DNA from: Capronia americana | Lineage: Eukaryota > Ascomycota > Eurotiomycetes > Chaetothyriales > Herpotrichiellaceae | Assembly: GCA_016110215.1 (NCBI GenBank) | Contig: JADWQD010000013.1 | Location: 1,178,001 to 1,242,000 of the forward strand | Direction of reading: 5' to 3' | DNA length: 64,000 nucleotides | Part shown: positions 52,987-62,832 of the stretch, one piece after another | Position numbering within the stretch: the first letter of the stretch is position 1 | Layout: every line of letters begins with the position of its first letter | The notes under the pieces: model-generated | What the model saw: the letters and a program-made list of their open reading frames with translations, nothing else | What the model was told of the DNA's origin: nothing | The model's database searches: none | Program-made: the position numbers and the translations under genes

Positions 52987-54018
52987 GAACTGGCTACAAT
53001 TTATGGAGCGGGGGACCGATTTTTCTTGCCGGCCAAGCGACGGCGCGGCTACGGACTATACCTTCCATCTATGGGACGCCTTCCCATGTTCGCCTGACGC
53101 CGGTCGGCCTGGCGTGCCGGCGGAACGGACTGGAGCACATCAATAAAACCCAGATTTCGAGCGACATGCTGGCTTGGGTGATGCGATGCTCGAAGTAAAC
53201 CCGCGGGTAAGGCAACGCGCAAAGGCTCGTGCAAAGTTGCATGTCCGGGCTGTTGTCCGCAGGGCGACGCTATTGCACGGCGGGAGAGGCCCCTACTGGG
53301 GAGAAATACCGGGCGGGTGTGGAAGATGTGGCAGAGGACTTCCTGGGCTGAACAAGTCGGAAGCGCTGTTGCCAGAGCACTATACGAAGGGATATTCCAG
53401 TTAGGTTCTTGAAGACACGGAGACGGGGCCTGCAGCGTACAACCCTCGGACGACTCAAAACGGGCGACTGAAGGCTGCCGAGGTGTATACTTGGGTATAC
53501 TTTTCTGCTGAATCGCGTTAAGTGGAGGGAATGGTTCGCCATCAACAGAAAGTGGGCGCACTCACCGCATAAGAGACCGCTATATAGCATATGGATATCC
53601 AATACACAGCACATATATTAGCCTTGGGCAAGGCCAAAGTTTGTAAGTCGCTCTGGCCCTCGTCCTGTTGGGCTCCTCTTGCATGTGCCTTCTCGATGTA
53701 CCACACGTCCATACCGGCAGATGCAAGGTTACTCGATCAAACGGGCCTGAATGGCATGCACTTAGCAAGAGACCCTCCAGAGTGGTGGCATCAGCTCATT
53801 TTCAAGTCTTTCCGGGCTCTTGCGGGGAAATTTTCATGGGTTGACTTTTGTGCTCAGATACATGCACTAAGGGATGACTGAAGCAGAGTGCACAAGTTGT
53901 GTTTGTGTTTTGTGTGAGCTGAGTATGCAATGTGGACTGTAAAGCATGCCAGGCCGTGTATATCCCACAAGCCAAAGGCCTCAGATTCGACAAATGCTCT
54001 CTCACCGCAGCATCATCA
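52987..54018. other. Convergent intergenic region, about 1 kb
   Basis: Between the stops of the LYR gene (+) and RCF1 (-). A 170-codon minus frame at 53049-53561 has no family signature and low-complexity composition. Confidence 0.4.
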
Positions 54019-54678
54019 TCAAGACCTCCTCCAAGCATCTCTGGCTCTCTGTGCCCACGTCCCGGGGCCCCAGCCCTCCTCACTCACCTCCTCCAACACG
54101 CTCTTATTCCCGAACAGCCAGCCCGCCTTCTTCTTCCCTGCCTCCTGGGACTGGACATCCCCGGGCGGAGGAACTTGCTCCTCGATCATCCTGCCAGCCT
54201 TCTCCTTCAGCTCCTCGCCCATGTCCCTGGCAGCCACGCTCGCCTTCTCAATGCGATCCCTCCATTCTTTGTCCTCTCTGTCACGGGCGTCCAACTCGGC
54301 CAGCCACTTCTCCCTCTTCTCCGCCAGCTTCTTCTCCTCCAATTTTGCCTCAAAGGCCTTTCTCTTCAGTCGCTCATCCTTGTAGAAAATACTTCCCGCC
54401 ACAAGTGCCAGGAGTGTGAACCCCTGGGCGTAGATCCTCGCTCTGAACATGCGATTCGTCTGATGGTGGTCGCCAGCGCGGATGGACTTTGTGGCCATGT
54501 AGAGCGCGTAGCATGTTGCCGCGCAGCCCAATGGGATGAGGGGCTCTTGACGCAGCTTGCGCCACAGCTTCTGGAAGCGCTTTTCTTCGAAGAATTCGGG
54601 GGTCGAGTCGAAGGAGGAGGGCACGGCAGAGGAGGATAGCGGGGAGGGCTCTGAAGGGGGAGGCGCGTCGTTAGACAT
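54019..54678 (-). CDS. RCF1: Respiratory supercomplex factor 1 (HIG1 domain)
   Basis: A single-exon 219-residue protein, the usual fungal length. Residues 28-95 form the HIG1 type-1 domain: FFEEKRFQKLWRKLRQEPLI, two membrane helices (LGCAATCYALYMATKSI, and YAQGFTLLALVAGSIF) and between them the NRMFRARIYAQ motif. A long charged coiled coil (100-165) and a variable tail follow. RCF1 sits in the mitochondrial inner membrane and stabilises cytochrome bc1-cytochrome c oxidase supercomplexes. It is divergent from ILV1 with about 510 bp between starts. Confidence 0.92.
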   Translation of the reverse strand: MSNDAPPPSEPSPLSSSAVPSSFDSTPEFFEEKRFQKLWRKLRQEPLIPLGCAATCYALYMATKSIRAGDHHQTNRMFRARIYAQGFTLLALVAGSIFYKDERLKRKAFEAKLEEKKLAEKREKWLAELDARDREDKEWRDRIEKASVAARDMGEELKEKAGRMIEEQVPPPGDVQSQEAGKKKAGWLFGNKSVLEEVSEEGWGPGTWAQRARDAWRRS

Positions 54679-55186
54679 GTTTGTTGCGGACTTGATGTGG
54701 CGGAGAGATCCTGTGGAGTTGATGGGAGTATTGATGAAAGATTGAAATCGATAGCTGGGGCTGTAGTGATGCTGGTGTGGTGGTCACCAGATCTGAGTCT
54801 ATGCCAAAAAGTGTTGACGTCGACGTGCAGCTGCAGCGAAATGTGCTCGTGTGCGAGCTCTGGAGAGCTCACGAAGGCGACTGGCCGCTACGCTCTTGCT
54901 GGGCGTGCCTTCTTTATATTGCGGTAGCTGTTCTGGTCGGCGGAGCTGAGACTCAAGAATGTTCGCGAGGACGGATGCCTTTATCTTCGAGAGCCGTTCA
55001 GATGCAGATACGAGGAGGACTGGCATCTGCTTTTGAATCCGGCATGCAGAGAAAATGCGGGGAGGACGAGCTTTAGGAATTTTCCTACGTGACATTTCCA
55101 GAAACACACGCTCAATCCACAACTAACACCCAAAGCTCAGCCTCGACCATTTTTCGTGTCTGTAGTCACTGTCGACAGTCGCCGTC
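54679..55186. promoter_or_regulatory. Divergent promoter between RCF1 and ILV1
   Basis: A 508-bp spacer separating two oppositely read housekeeping genes. No specific operator recognised. Confidence 0.4.
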
Positions 55187-56887
55187 ATGGACGCCGTCGA
55201 GCCCCATCTCAATGGAACGGCCACCCCCGCGACGCCTACAACGCCCAAGCGATCCGGGCTGGCCATGACTGAGTACACCGCCATGCCCACACCCCCCTCA
55301 GAACGGGCTGACACCCCTACCTACGACGTGCCCTCTGACTTCCTCCTGCCGAACGGCTACCCCGACTACGTGCGCCTCATCCTTACGTCGCGAGTCTACG
55401 ACGTGGTCAGCGAAAGCCCCCTCAGCCATGCCATCAACCTCTCCAACCGGCTCGAATGCAAGGTGCTGCTGAAGAGGGAGGACCTGCTCCCCGTTTTCTC
55501 CTTCAAACTGCGCGGGGCGTACAATAAAATGGCACACCTGCCGCCCGAGGTCTCGTGGAAGGGTGTCATAGCTTGCTCGGCCGGGAACCATGCCCAGGGT
55601 GTGGCTTATTCGGCCAGGCACTTGAAGATCCCCGCCACGATCGTCATGCCCCAGGGGACACCGGCCATCAAGCACATGAATGTCAGTCGCATGGGCGGGA
55701 ACGTCGTGTTGCATGGTCCGGACTTCGACTCGGCAAAGGACCACTGTCACGCGCTGGAGAAGCAGCACGGCCTGACGAATATTCCCCCCTTTGATGACCC
55801 GTACGTTATAGCCGGGCAGGGCACCATCGGCATGGAGCTGCTCAGACAGACTTCACTGCAGAAGCTGCGCGCTATCTTTTGCTGCGTTGGCGGCGGGGGT
55901 TTGATCTCCGGCATTGGCGTCTACGTGAAGAGGATAGCGCCGCACGTCAAAATCATCGGCGTCGAGGCCTCAGATGCCAACGCGCTGGTCGAGTCCCTCA
56001 AGGTGGGGAAGAGAGTGCTTCTGAAAGAGGTCGGACTATTCGCAGATGGCGCGGCTGTCAAGACTGTCGGAGAAGAGACGTTCAGACTCTGCCAGGAAGT
56101 CGTCGACGATGTCATTGAAGTCAGCACCGACGAGATCTGTGCAGCCATCAAGGATGTTTTTGAAGATACCAGATCCGTCCTCGAACCTGCGGGAGCCCTG
56201 TCCCTAGCGGGCCTGAAGAAATGGGTAGCTCAGAATCCCTCGACTGATACGTCCCGCGAACTGGTCGCCGTCGCCAGTGGCGCAAACATGAACTTCGACA
56301 GGTTGCGATTCGTTGCCGAGCGTGCCGCGCTCGGCGAACAGAAAGAGGCTCTCCTCACAGTCACGATCCCAGAGCGGCCAGGCTCGTTCGCTCAACTGGT
56401 CGAGGCCGTCTTACCGCAGGCCGTCACCGAGTTCGGCTACCGCTATTCAAACCCCGACAGGGCACACGTCATGATGGGCATTTCCGTCTCCTCGGCCGGT
56501 GCGCGCGAGAGGGAACTGGGCGCCCTCTTCAACCGACTCTCTGCGGAGGGCATGACGGCCAAAGACCTCTCCGACGACGAACTCGCAAAGACACACATTC
56601 GATACCTCGTCGGCGGACGATCCGGCGTCACGGACGAGAGACTGTACATGTTCGAGTTCCCCGAGCGACCTGGTGCGTTGTTCAAGTTCCTGAGGACGCT
56701 GCGGCCGGGCCAGAGCATCACGCTCTTCCATTACAGGAACTATGGTGGTGATGTCGGCAGAATATTGGCGGGGATCCAGTGCCCAGAGTCTGAGAGGGAT
56801 CAGTTGGAGGACTTTCTAAAGGACATAGGCTACCCTTTCAAGGAGTGTACGGAGAACGCCACGTACAAGATGTTTCTGCGGGATTAG
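55187..56887 (+). CDS. ILV1: Threonine dehydratase (biosynthetic)
   Basis: A single-exon 566-residue protein. The PLP lysine is K107 in SFKLRGAYNK; SAGNHAQGVAYSA and the phosphate-binding CCVGGGGLISGIG complete the fold-type II catalytic domain. Two ACT-like regulatory domains occupy about 385-560 (VTIPERPGSF, and FEFPERPGALFKFLR), as expected for the isoleucine-inhibited biosynthetic enzyme. It converts threonine to 2-oxobutanoate, the first committed step to isoleucine. Fungal Ilv1 is mitochondrial, yet this N-terminus is acidic and Thr/Pro-rich without an obvious presequence, so an upstream exon or atypical import signal is possible. Confidence 0.93.
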   Translation: MDAVEPHLNGTATPATPTTPKRSGLAMTEYTAMPTPPSERADTPTYDVPSDFLLPNGYPDYVRLILTSRVYDVVSESPLSHAINLSNRLECKVLLKREDLLPVFSFKLRGAYNKMAHLPPEVSWKGVIACSAGNHAQGVAYSARHLKIPATIVMPQGTPAIKHMNVSRMGGNVVLHGPDFDSAKDHCHALEKQHGLTNIPPFDDPYVIAGQGTIGMELLRQTSLQKLRAIFCCVGGGGLISGIGVYVKRIAPHVKIIGVEASDANALVESLKVGKRVLLKEVGLFADGAAVKTVGEETFRLCQEVVDDVIEVSTDEICAAIKDVFEDTRSVLEPAGALSLAGLKKWVAQNPSTDTSRELVAVASGANMNFDRLRFVAERAALGEQKEALLTVTIPERPGSFAQLVEAVLPQAVTEFGYRYSNPDRAHVMMGISVSSAGARERELGALFNRLSAEGMTAKDLSDDELAKTHIRYLVGGRSGVTDERLYMFEFPERPGALFKFLRTLRPGQSITLFHYRNYGGDVGRILAGIQCPESERDQLEDFLKDIGYPFKECTENATYKMFLRD

Positions 56888-57311
56888 ACTCGAGGTAGGG
56901 TGGTACATGCTGGATGCTGCATGTTGGATGCTGGACGGTGAAAATCTTCGTGTTGGAATCACCAAAAAGAATGGAAGACGACGTACGGAGTAGTCGAGGT
57001 TGTTCAACTTAAGATACCCCCGGGCGTGGCGTTCAGTGAAAGACAAAAGCTTGGTGTTTCGTTGTGGAGACATACGTATAGGAGGCTTTCCCAATCGATA
57101 CTGAATTGATATCCAAGATAATTCGTTTTTGACAAGGATATTCAATACGTCGCGTCTGATATGCAGTTGGAGATCTGATTTTGATTGTACATGTACATTG
57201 CGCGAGTGTAGTCTATGGCGGATTCGCCGCTGGCGCTTCTCTTTTTTAAGATACAAACTACTGTACAAGGTACAGTGAGGACAGTGAGGACAGTGAGGAG
57301 AGTGTAGGGGG
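56888..57311. other. Convergent 3' intergenic region with short tandem repeat
   Basis: Between the stops of ILV1 and the tRNA synthetase. Contains three tandem copies of a nine-base unit (ACAGTGAGG) at 57272-57298. No gene. Confidence 0.5.
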
Positions 57312-59415
57312 TCACGACGCACGCAGCGGGCTCCATTCTACCTCACCACCACTTACCCCGGCTTTGGTCTCGGTCTCGGTCTCGGTGCTGCTAGTCGAGC
57401 TTGAATCGCTTTTACTACTCTGGAGATGTTCCTCCCACCCCGGACAGGACAATCCAAGCGCAGCGTATTCCTCGTCCGGGATGATACTGACGATTTTGAT
57501 CCTCCACTTCCCGGACCGGAGAATGAGGAGGCTGTCATCTAGGATCCATTTCTGAACTTCCTTCCACTCGGATGTCCTCACGGGCGTGAAGGTGAGATTG
57601 TCGCCCATTTCGGTCTTCGCGTCCGTGCCTCCCCCGACGTATGCCCCTCCGGCGTTGATGAGTCGTTGGCCCTCTGTCCTCGAGGTCACGAGCCCTGCGG
57701 ACCAGAGAATGCGACTCATGGGTTTCTCGAACACCAGGCTGCGCGGGAGCTTGACGCTTGTGGATGGATCGTCCTCGCGGTGTAAAGGCTGGGCATGCTT
57801 GTTTAGGGAAGGATGTGCAAACATTGGGAGGCCGGTTTTCGGGTGCATGTCGGTTGCTTTCGCTTCGGCCACGCTGGCCCTCAGGTCGTTGATGCTCATG
57901 TTCTTGCTGTGCAATTTTCTGTGCTGTTCTTCGGCGAGCTGAGCGGCAGGCAGGCCGTGGATGAGCTCGACGAACTCGCTGGCTAGTTTGTGCTGAGCGA
58001 TGCGTTTGGATTCGTCTTTCTGGTGTTCTTGCATAATCTGGTGGATTTCGGGCAATGGCAAGAAAGTCAGGAGCTTGAGGTATTTCTCGACATCTGCATC
58101 CGCGGAACGCAAGAAGAACTGTTGACACACTCTCTTTAGCTTCCGTCACGGGTTAGGCATGTTTGACGCCTGCTTACCTGGTACAGATCATAGACGCTGG
58201 TCAACTCAGGATCGAGCCACACGGCGTTTCCGGCACTCTTGCCGAACTTCTCTCCAGAGGACGTTGTCAGCAGAGGAACAGTAAAGCCCATGGGATCGGA
58301 AGGGACTTTGATGCGGCGTTTTGCATCCAGCACCTCGGTTTGTCGCAGGGCAACTTGATATTCGTGCGAGTCTTTGGCGATTTGCTTCACAGCTTCGGCA
58401 CCGGCGAGGATGTTCCCGAACTGGTCGGCACCACCGATCTGGACCTGGCAGCCCGACTGAAACAGATGCCACCAGTCCCAAGCCTGTACTAGCGGGTAGC
58501 TAAACTCGGCAAAGGACATCCCATCGCCCTTTTCCAGTCTGTTCTTCACCCTATAGGCATGGCGGATCAGTGACGGAACGTCCGTGGGGACGAAGCAGTA
58601 CTCACGTATCTCGACCCAGCATGGGGCCTATGCGAATATGGCGACCAAGCATGGAGAGAAACTCTCTGGCAGTGACTTTACTCCACCACGTTACGTTGTT
58701 CTCGAGAGACCTTCGCCACGACCATTCCCGCATGTAGCCCTTGCGCTCTGCATACTTTTCCATTGAAGCGCCCAGTCTCTTCAGCTGGATATGCATGGCC
58801 GCCATGTTTGCTTTTCTTTGTGACGGAGACATGGTTTCCCTGCCCTTTAAACGCCCGATCGGGTCGCCGATGCTAGCTGTGAACCCTCCTAGCTGAGTGG
58901 TGTAAGTGACTGCTTCATCTTGTAACGAAGTCGATCATTCCTCCTTACCAAAAAGTTGGCCTTGTAGCCGTGGATATACAGCCATCCCAAAGCCATGAAC
59001 GGCACCATATGGCCGACATGTAGTGATGGCGCAGTCGGGTCTATGCCCGCGTACGCGCCGATTCGACGATAGGTCATGAGCTTGTCCAGGTCGTCTCTTG
59101 AGCTGAGGGAGATGGTGTCAGTCAATCGAGTTCCTTATGCCCTGCGGATGCGCCGTACCCGACAATTTGGTTCACATATCCCCTCTCTTCAAGAATCGTC
59201 ATCATGGACTTCATGTTCCCGCCTTCTATATCTTTGGCTTTTGCCTGCCATTCCTCTTCTGCCTCTTGGATCCTGCGGACGTGCACGCGCGTGATCCATC
59301 TCTGCTGGGAAACAGGGTTGCTGAGAGCTGTGTTCCGGTCTCGAAGGTGGTGGCGACAGCTCTGGCAGATATACAGGGAGCGGCGGACCGATCGAAATGG
59401 GGCTGTGGTCTTCAT
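57312..59415 (-). CDS. MSY1: Tyrosyl-tRNA synthetase, mitochondrial, five exons
   Basis: Exons in coding order: 59415-59159, 59102-58949, 58892-58606, 58550-58178 and 58118-57312 (1878 nt, 625 residues). The N-terminal 40 residues are Arg/Ser-rich with few acids (MKTTAPFRSVRRSLYICQSC), a good mitochondrial presequence. Class I synthetase motifs are HVGH at 114-117 (HIGH) and KFGKS at 334-338 (KMSKS). GIDPTAPSLHVGH, IGGADQFGN and RILWSAGLVTSRTEGQRLI (S4-like C-terminal domain) confirm TyrRS. The enzyme charges mitochondrial tRNA-Tyr. All introns are GT-AG; the first has a CTGAC branch point. Confidence 0.92.
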
Positions 59416-59898
59416 GGGCGGATAGTGAATGTGCGATTCGATGCGCGCGCATCATCGGCTTGACCTCCACGTCGATTCAACTGCGCTCGAAAAGTTTCAT
59501 GGGCGATGCGCGGAGCGACGGCGTTTCGGTGCAGAATGCCCCGATCCTCTCCGCCAATCACATTGCGCCCTTCTCCTTGCACCTTGAATTTGGTCCGCGG
59601 GTTTCATTCATGGACCAATTCAACAGTCAGTCAAGAACCATACAAAGGAGCCACTTGACCTCTCTCCAGGGTCGTGCAATGAACATGACGTCTACATTTT
59701 TGGCTGGCATGGCCCGTGGTTGGCGCCATGGCTGGACTCGGACGAATGTACGCGTCGTTGTGGACAAGATAAGTTCAGGTAGGGTCGAACTGATATATAT
59801 GATACGCTGGCGGCCAGGCTGGCGAGAGCTCATCAACCTGAACAAGCAGCGTCTTCACTCAAATCGTTCGTGTATCATTCTAGTGACCATCAGACACA
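59416..59898. promoter_or_regulatory. Divergent promoter between MSY1 and NmrA-like gene
   Basis: A 483-bp spacer. A plus-strand frame from 59397 covers it but continues out of frame into the NmrA-like gene and has no signature. A GATATATATG element lies near 59789. Confidence 0.4.
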
Positions 59899-60819
59899 AT
59901 GTCGAATCTCAAGCGCATACTCATCACCGGCGCCACAGGCAAGCAGGGAGGAGCCTTACTATCGGCTTTGCTCAAATCTCCCCCAACGCCACCGTTCCAT
60001 TTGGTGGCTTTGACACGGAACTCGAAAAGTCCCCAAGCACTCGCTCTCGCCCAGAAGCCCAATGTCACTGTTATCGAAGGCGACCTGAACAATTGCGAAG
60101 CTATATTCAAAGCATCGCCTGAGCCGTTCCACGGAGTATTCAGCGTACAAGTGCCGCTCAAACCCAAAGTCGAGGAGCAGCAAGGAAAGGCACTTGTCGA
60201 TGCCGCCGCAGCTCATGGGGTCAACCACTTTGTGTATACCTCAGCTGAACGGGGCGGTCCACAACAATCAGACCGCAGTGGCACCGTGGTCAAACACTTC
60301 ATCTCCAAGTACAACATCGAGACCCATCTGAAGCAAGTGTCGCAAAACGGAGGCGGCAACATGAAGTGGACTATCATCCGACCGGTCGCTTTCATGGAGA
60401 ATCTCACACCTGATTTCCTAGGCCGAGCATTTGCAACCATGTGGCAGTTGAACGGAATGGATAGCAAGCTGCAACTCGTGTCCTCGGTCGACATTGGCGT
60501 CCTGGCGGCTGACGTCTTCAAGAATCAAAATGCCTACGCTGGGAAAGCCATCTCGTTTGCGACAGACGAACTCACCCCTCGGGAGGCCAACGACATTTTC
60601 AAGACAGTGGTGGGAACAGATATGCCGGCGACATATCCGGTCGTCGGCCGCCTCATCAAATTCATCCTCCACGAGCAACTTGGCGCGATGTTTGACTGGT
60701 TTAAGAGCGACGGGTTCGGGGCAGATCCAAGGGAGTACAGAGACAAGTTCCCCGAGATGCAAGATTTTGAGACCTGGTTGAGGCGGTCCAGTAAATTTGC
60801 AAAGTCCACTTCGAAGTAG
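59899..60819 (+). CDS. NmrA-like atypical SDR
   Basis: A single-exon 306-residue protein. The dinucleotide motif GATGKQGG at 11-18 is that of the NmrA/HSCARG family, with VEGD-type IEGDLN after beta-3, FVYTSAERGG and WTIIRPVAFMENL. No SDR catalytic YxxxK is apparent at the usual place. Family members act as NADP-sensing regulators or as oxidoreductases. It is divergent from MSY1 and has no clear pathway context. Confidence 0.85.
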   Translation: MSNLKRILITGATGKQGGALLSALLKSPPTPPFHLVALTRNSKSPQALALAQKPNVTVIEGDLNNCEAIFKASPEPFHGVFSVQVPLKPKVEEQQGKALVDAAAAHGVNHFVYTSAERGGPQQSDRSGTVVKHFISKYNIETHLKQVSQNGGGNMKWTIIRPVAFMENLTPDFLGRAFATMWQLNGMDSKLQLVSSVDIGVLAADVFKNQNAYAGKAISFATDELTPREANDIFKTVVGTDMPATYPVVGRLIKFILHEQLGAMFDWFKSDGFGADPREYRDKFPEMQDFETWLRRSSKFAKSTSK

Positions 60820-61583
60820 ATACAGCAAGAAGCCAGGCGCCTGGGTTGGAGGGGATATGTCAATTATCAATCGCAGGCATCAAAACGGTCGTTGTAGTGT
60901 ATTTCGTCCGGGTTGGCGCAGGGGTTTCTCCAGATACAGTAGCTAGACGCTTGTACCAGACTTTTTTTTTTTTTCCGGCTTTCGTCTTCGACGCTTTCTT
61001 GTCAACGGCGAGTGCCATCTCTTTCCCATCTTCATGTTGATGGGACTTTTTAACCACGACCACGAGATTGCCACTTTACGGGGTAAATGGGGCGTCATCC
61101 GCCGCACAGAAAGTTCATATGCTCGTAAGGCCAGGCGTCAGCCGACCCCGTCCCGACGCATTGCGTGCCGACGACTCGGATCCTTCGATGCTCCATATGG
61201 CGCAACATTCACCGAACCCGAGGCCCAGCCCCAGGTTTGCGATCATCCTCTCAGATGGTTCCTCGTTATGTAACCCCCGTTCGCGAGAACCCCGCTAACA
61301 GCTATTTCCCGGCGGTCAACGATGCGAGCAATCCTTCATGCCCACTTGCCGGTCTCAATAAAAGCCCGATGACGTTCAGCCTGTCTCGATGGCCCCTTCT
61401 CGAGCTGACAGTGGTAGCTACTCTCACTTTGCGAGTGCGCAACAAGCGGTGCTCCAGATGCAAGTTGAGGTGGTCTCCTTAAATGTGAGCAGTGGGTATT
61501 ACTAGCAGCGACAGCTTCGATCTTCCCGCCATGTGCAGTTGTCGCCGCCCAGAGACCAACGCGGTGGTGTAAAAAAAAAGAAA
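60820..61583. other. Intergenic, about 760 bp
   Basis: Contains a homopolymer T tract near 60961-60975 and the promoter of the following membrane protein gene. No gene seen. Confidence 0.4.
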
Positions 61584-62804
61584 ATGGGGCAAAACTTCTA
61601 CACAGGCAGCTTCGACAGCACGACCACCATCGTCACCATCACCTCGGCGCTCACCCTGTACAATGCCATTGAGCTTCTGCTGCTGATCTTCACCACCTTC
61701 ACCACCTACCACGGCCTGTACTTCTGGTCTCTGCTGGTCGCTACCACGGGACTGATACCTTACGCAGTGGGGGTGGTTCTGTTGTACTTTCGCCTGACGC
61801 ACAGTGCGGCCGGGCTGGTCATCAACAACTATGGCTGGTGGACGACCATCACGGGCCAGAGCGTGGTCTTGTATTCGCGCCTGGGCGTCGTCCTGGGCAG
61901 AGGCAACGAGCGCATCCTGAGATACGTCAAGTGGATGATCATCGTGGACGCCATCTTGTACCACGTCACCACGACCGTCGTGGTCTTCGGGTCGTACTAT
62001 GCCTCCCCGCCGGCCAAGGAGCCGTTCTCGCGCGCCTACATCTACGTGGAGAAGATCCAAATGACGGGCTTCTGTGTGCAGGAGTTCATCATTTCGGGAC
62101 TCTATCTCTGGAAGACGATGGACATTGTGAAAACTCAGGCTCAGCCTGCCCAGCCCGCCCGGTCTGGTTCCACGGCTTCCGAACAGAGTGGCGGCAACAA
62201 GAAGCGCGTCGCCCGCCTCATGGGCCAGCTGTTCGTCATCAACATCGTCATCGTCGCCATGGACATAGCCCTGCTGGTCGTCGAGTATAAGGATTTGCAC
62301 ATTCCAGAGGTGGCCTTCAAAGGCCTGTGCTACTCGGTCAAGCTGAAACTCGAATTCGCCGTCCTCAGCAGGCTGGTGGAGGTGGCCGGCGTCAAGCGGA
62401 CGTTCAGCCTAGCAAATACTCTCGATTCGGTCGCCGACAGCGGCATGACCGCCGGCCATCCCGGGATGGGTATAAAACGCCAATCGGACCTCGCTGTTGA
62501 TCCCAGTCGCACAACAGTCACTTCCAAGTTCGTGCATTCCTTTGGGTCCCAGACTTCATCGCCACCTGAGTGGCTGGAAGACCTGGAAAAGATCCGCACT
62601 CGACCGGTCGACAACACACTGCCGAATCCCAACATTGATGTTGCGAGGTTACGACAGGGAAGCATGATCGACCGGCGGAAATTGAGCGCCATATCCACTT
62701 TCAACAATATCAGTGTCTCGGAGCCTCCTGTACACAGGCGAGTGAGAAGGGATTCTGATCTCCTCTACGCCAGTGCCATCCGCGAAATGGCAAAAACCGG
62801 CTAG
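61584..62804 (+). CDS. DUF7703-type seven-helix membrane protein
   Basis: A single-exon 406-residue protein from the ATG at 61584 (the frame extends upstream only to a GTG, through a poly-Lys run). Seven hydrophobic helices lie in the first 265 residues, with landmarks ALTLYNAIELLLLIF, YGWWTTITGQSVVLYSRL, IYVEKIQMTGFCVQEFIISG and VKLKLEFAVLSRLVE, as in the fungal DUF7703 family. The C-terminal 140 residues are hydrophilic and Ser-rich. The topology is receptor-like, but no ligand or partner is known. It is convergent with a transcription factor whose stop is only 28 bp away. Confidence 0.78.
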   Translation: MGQNFYTGSFDSTTTIVTITSALTLYNAIELLLLIFTTFTTYHGLYFWSLLVATTGLIPYAVGVVLLYFRLTHSAAGLVINNYGWWTTITGQSVVLYSRLGVVLGRGNERILRYVKWMIIVDAILYHVTTTVVVFGSYYASPPAKEPFSRAYIYVEKIQMTGFCVQEFIISGLYLWKTMDIVKTQAQPAQPARSGSTASEQSGGNKKRVARLMGQLFVINIVIVAMDIALLVVEYKDLHIPEVAFKGLCYSVKLKLEFAVLSRLVEVAGVKRTFSLANTLDSVADSGMTAGHPGMGIKRQSDLAVDPSRTTVTSKFVHSFGSQTSSPPEWLEDLEKIRTRPVDNTLPNPNIDVARLRQGSMIDRRKLSAISTFNNISVSEPPVHRRVRRDSDLLYASAIREMAKTG

Positions 62805-62832
62805 GCTACGAAGCAGCTGGACACAAAGTTAC

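Noticed and set aside
53049..53561. 170-codon minus frame between the LYR gene and RCF1
   Set aside because: Ser/Pro/Arg-biased and without recognised domain; probably 3' intergenic sequence.
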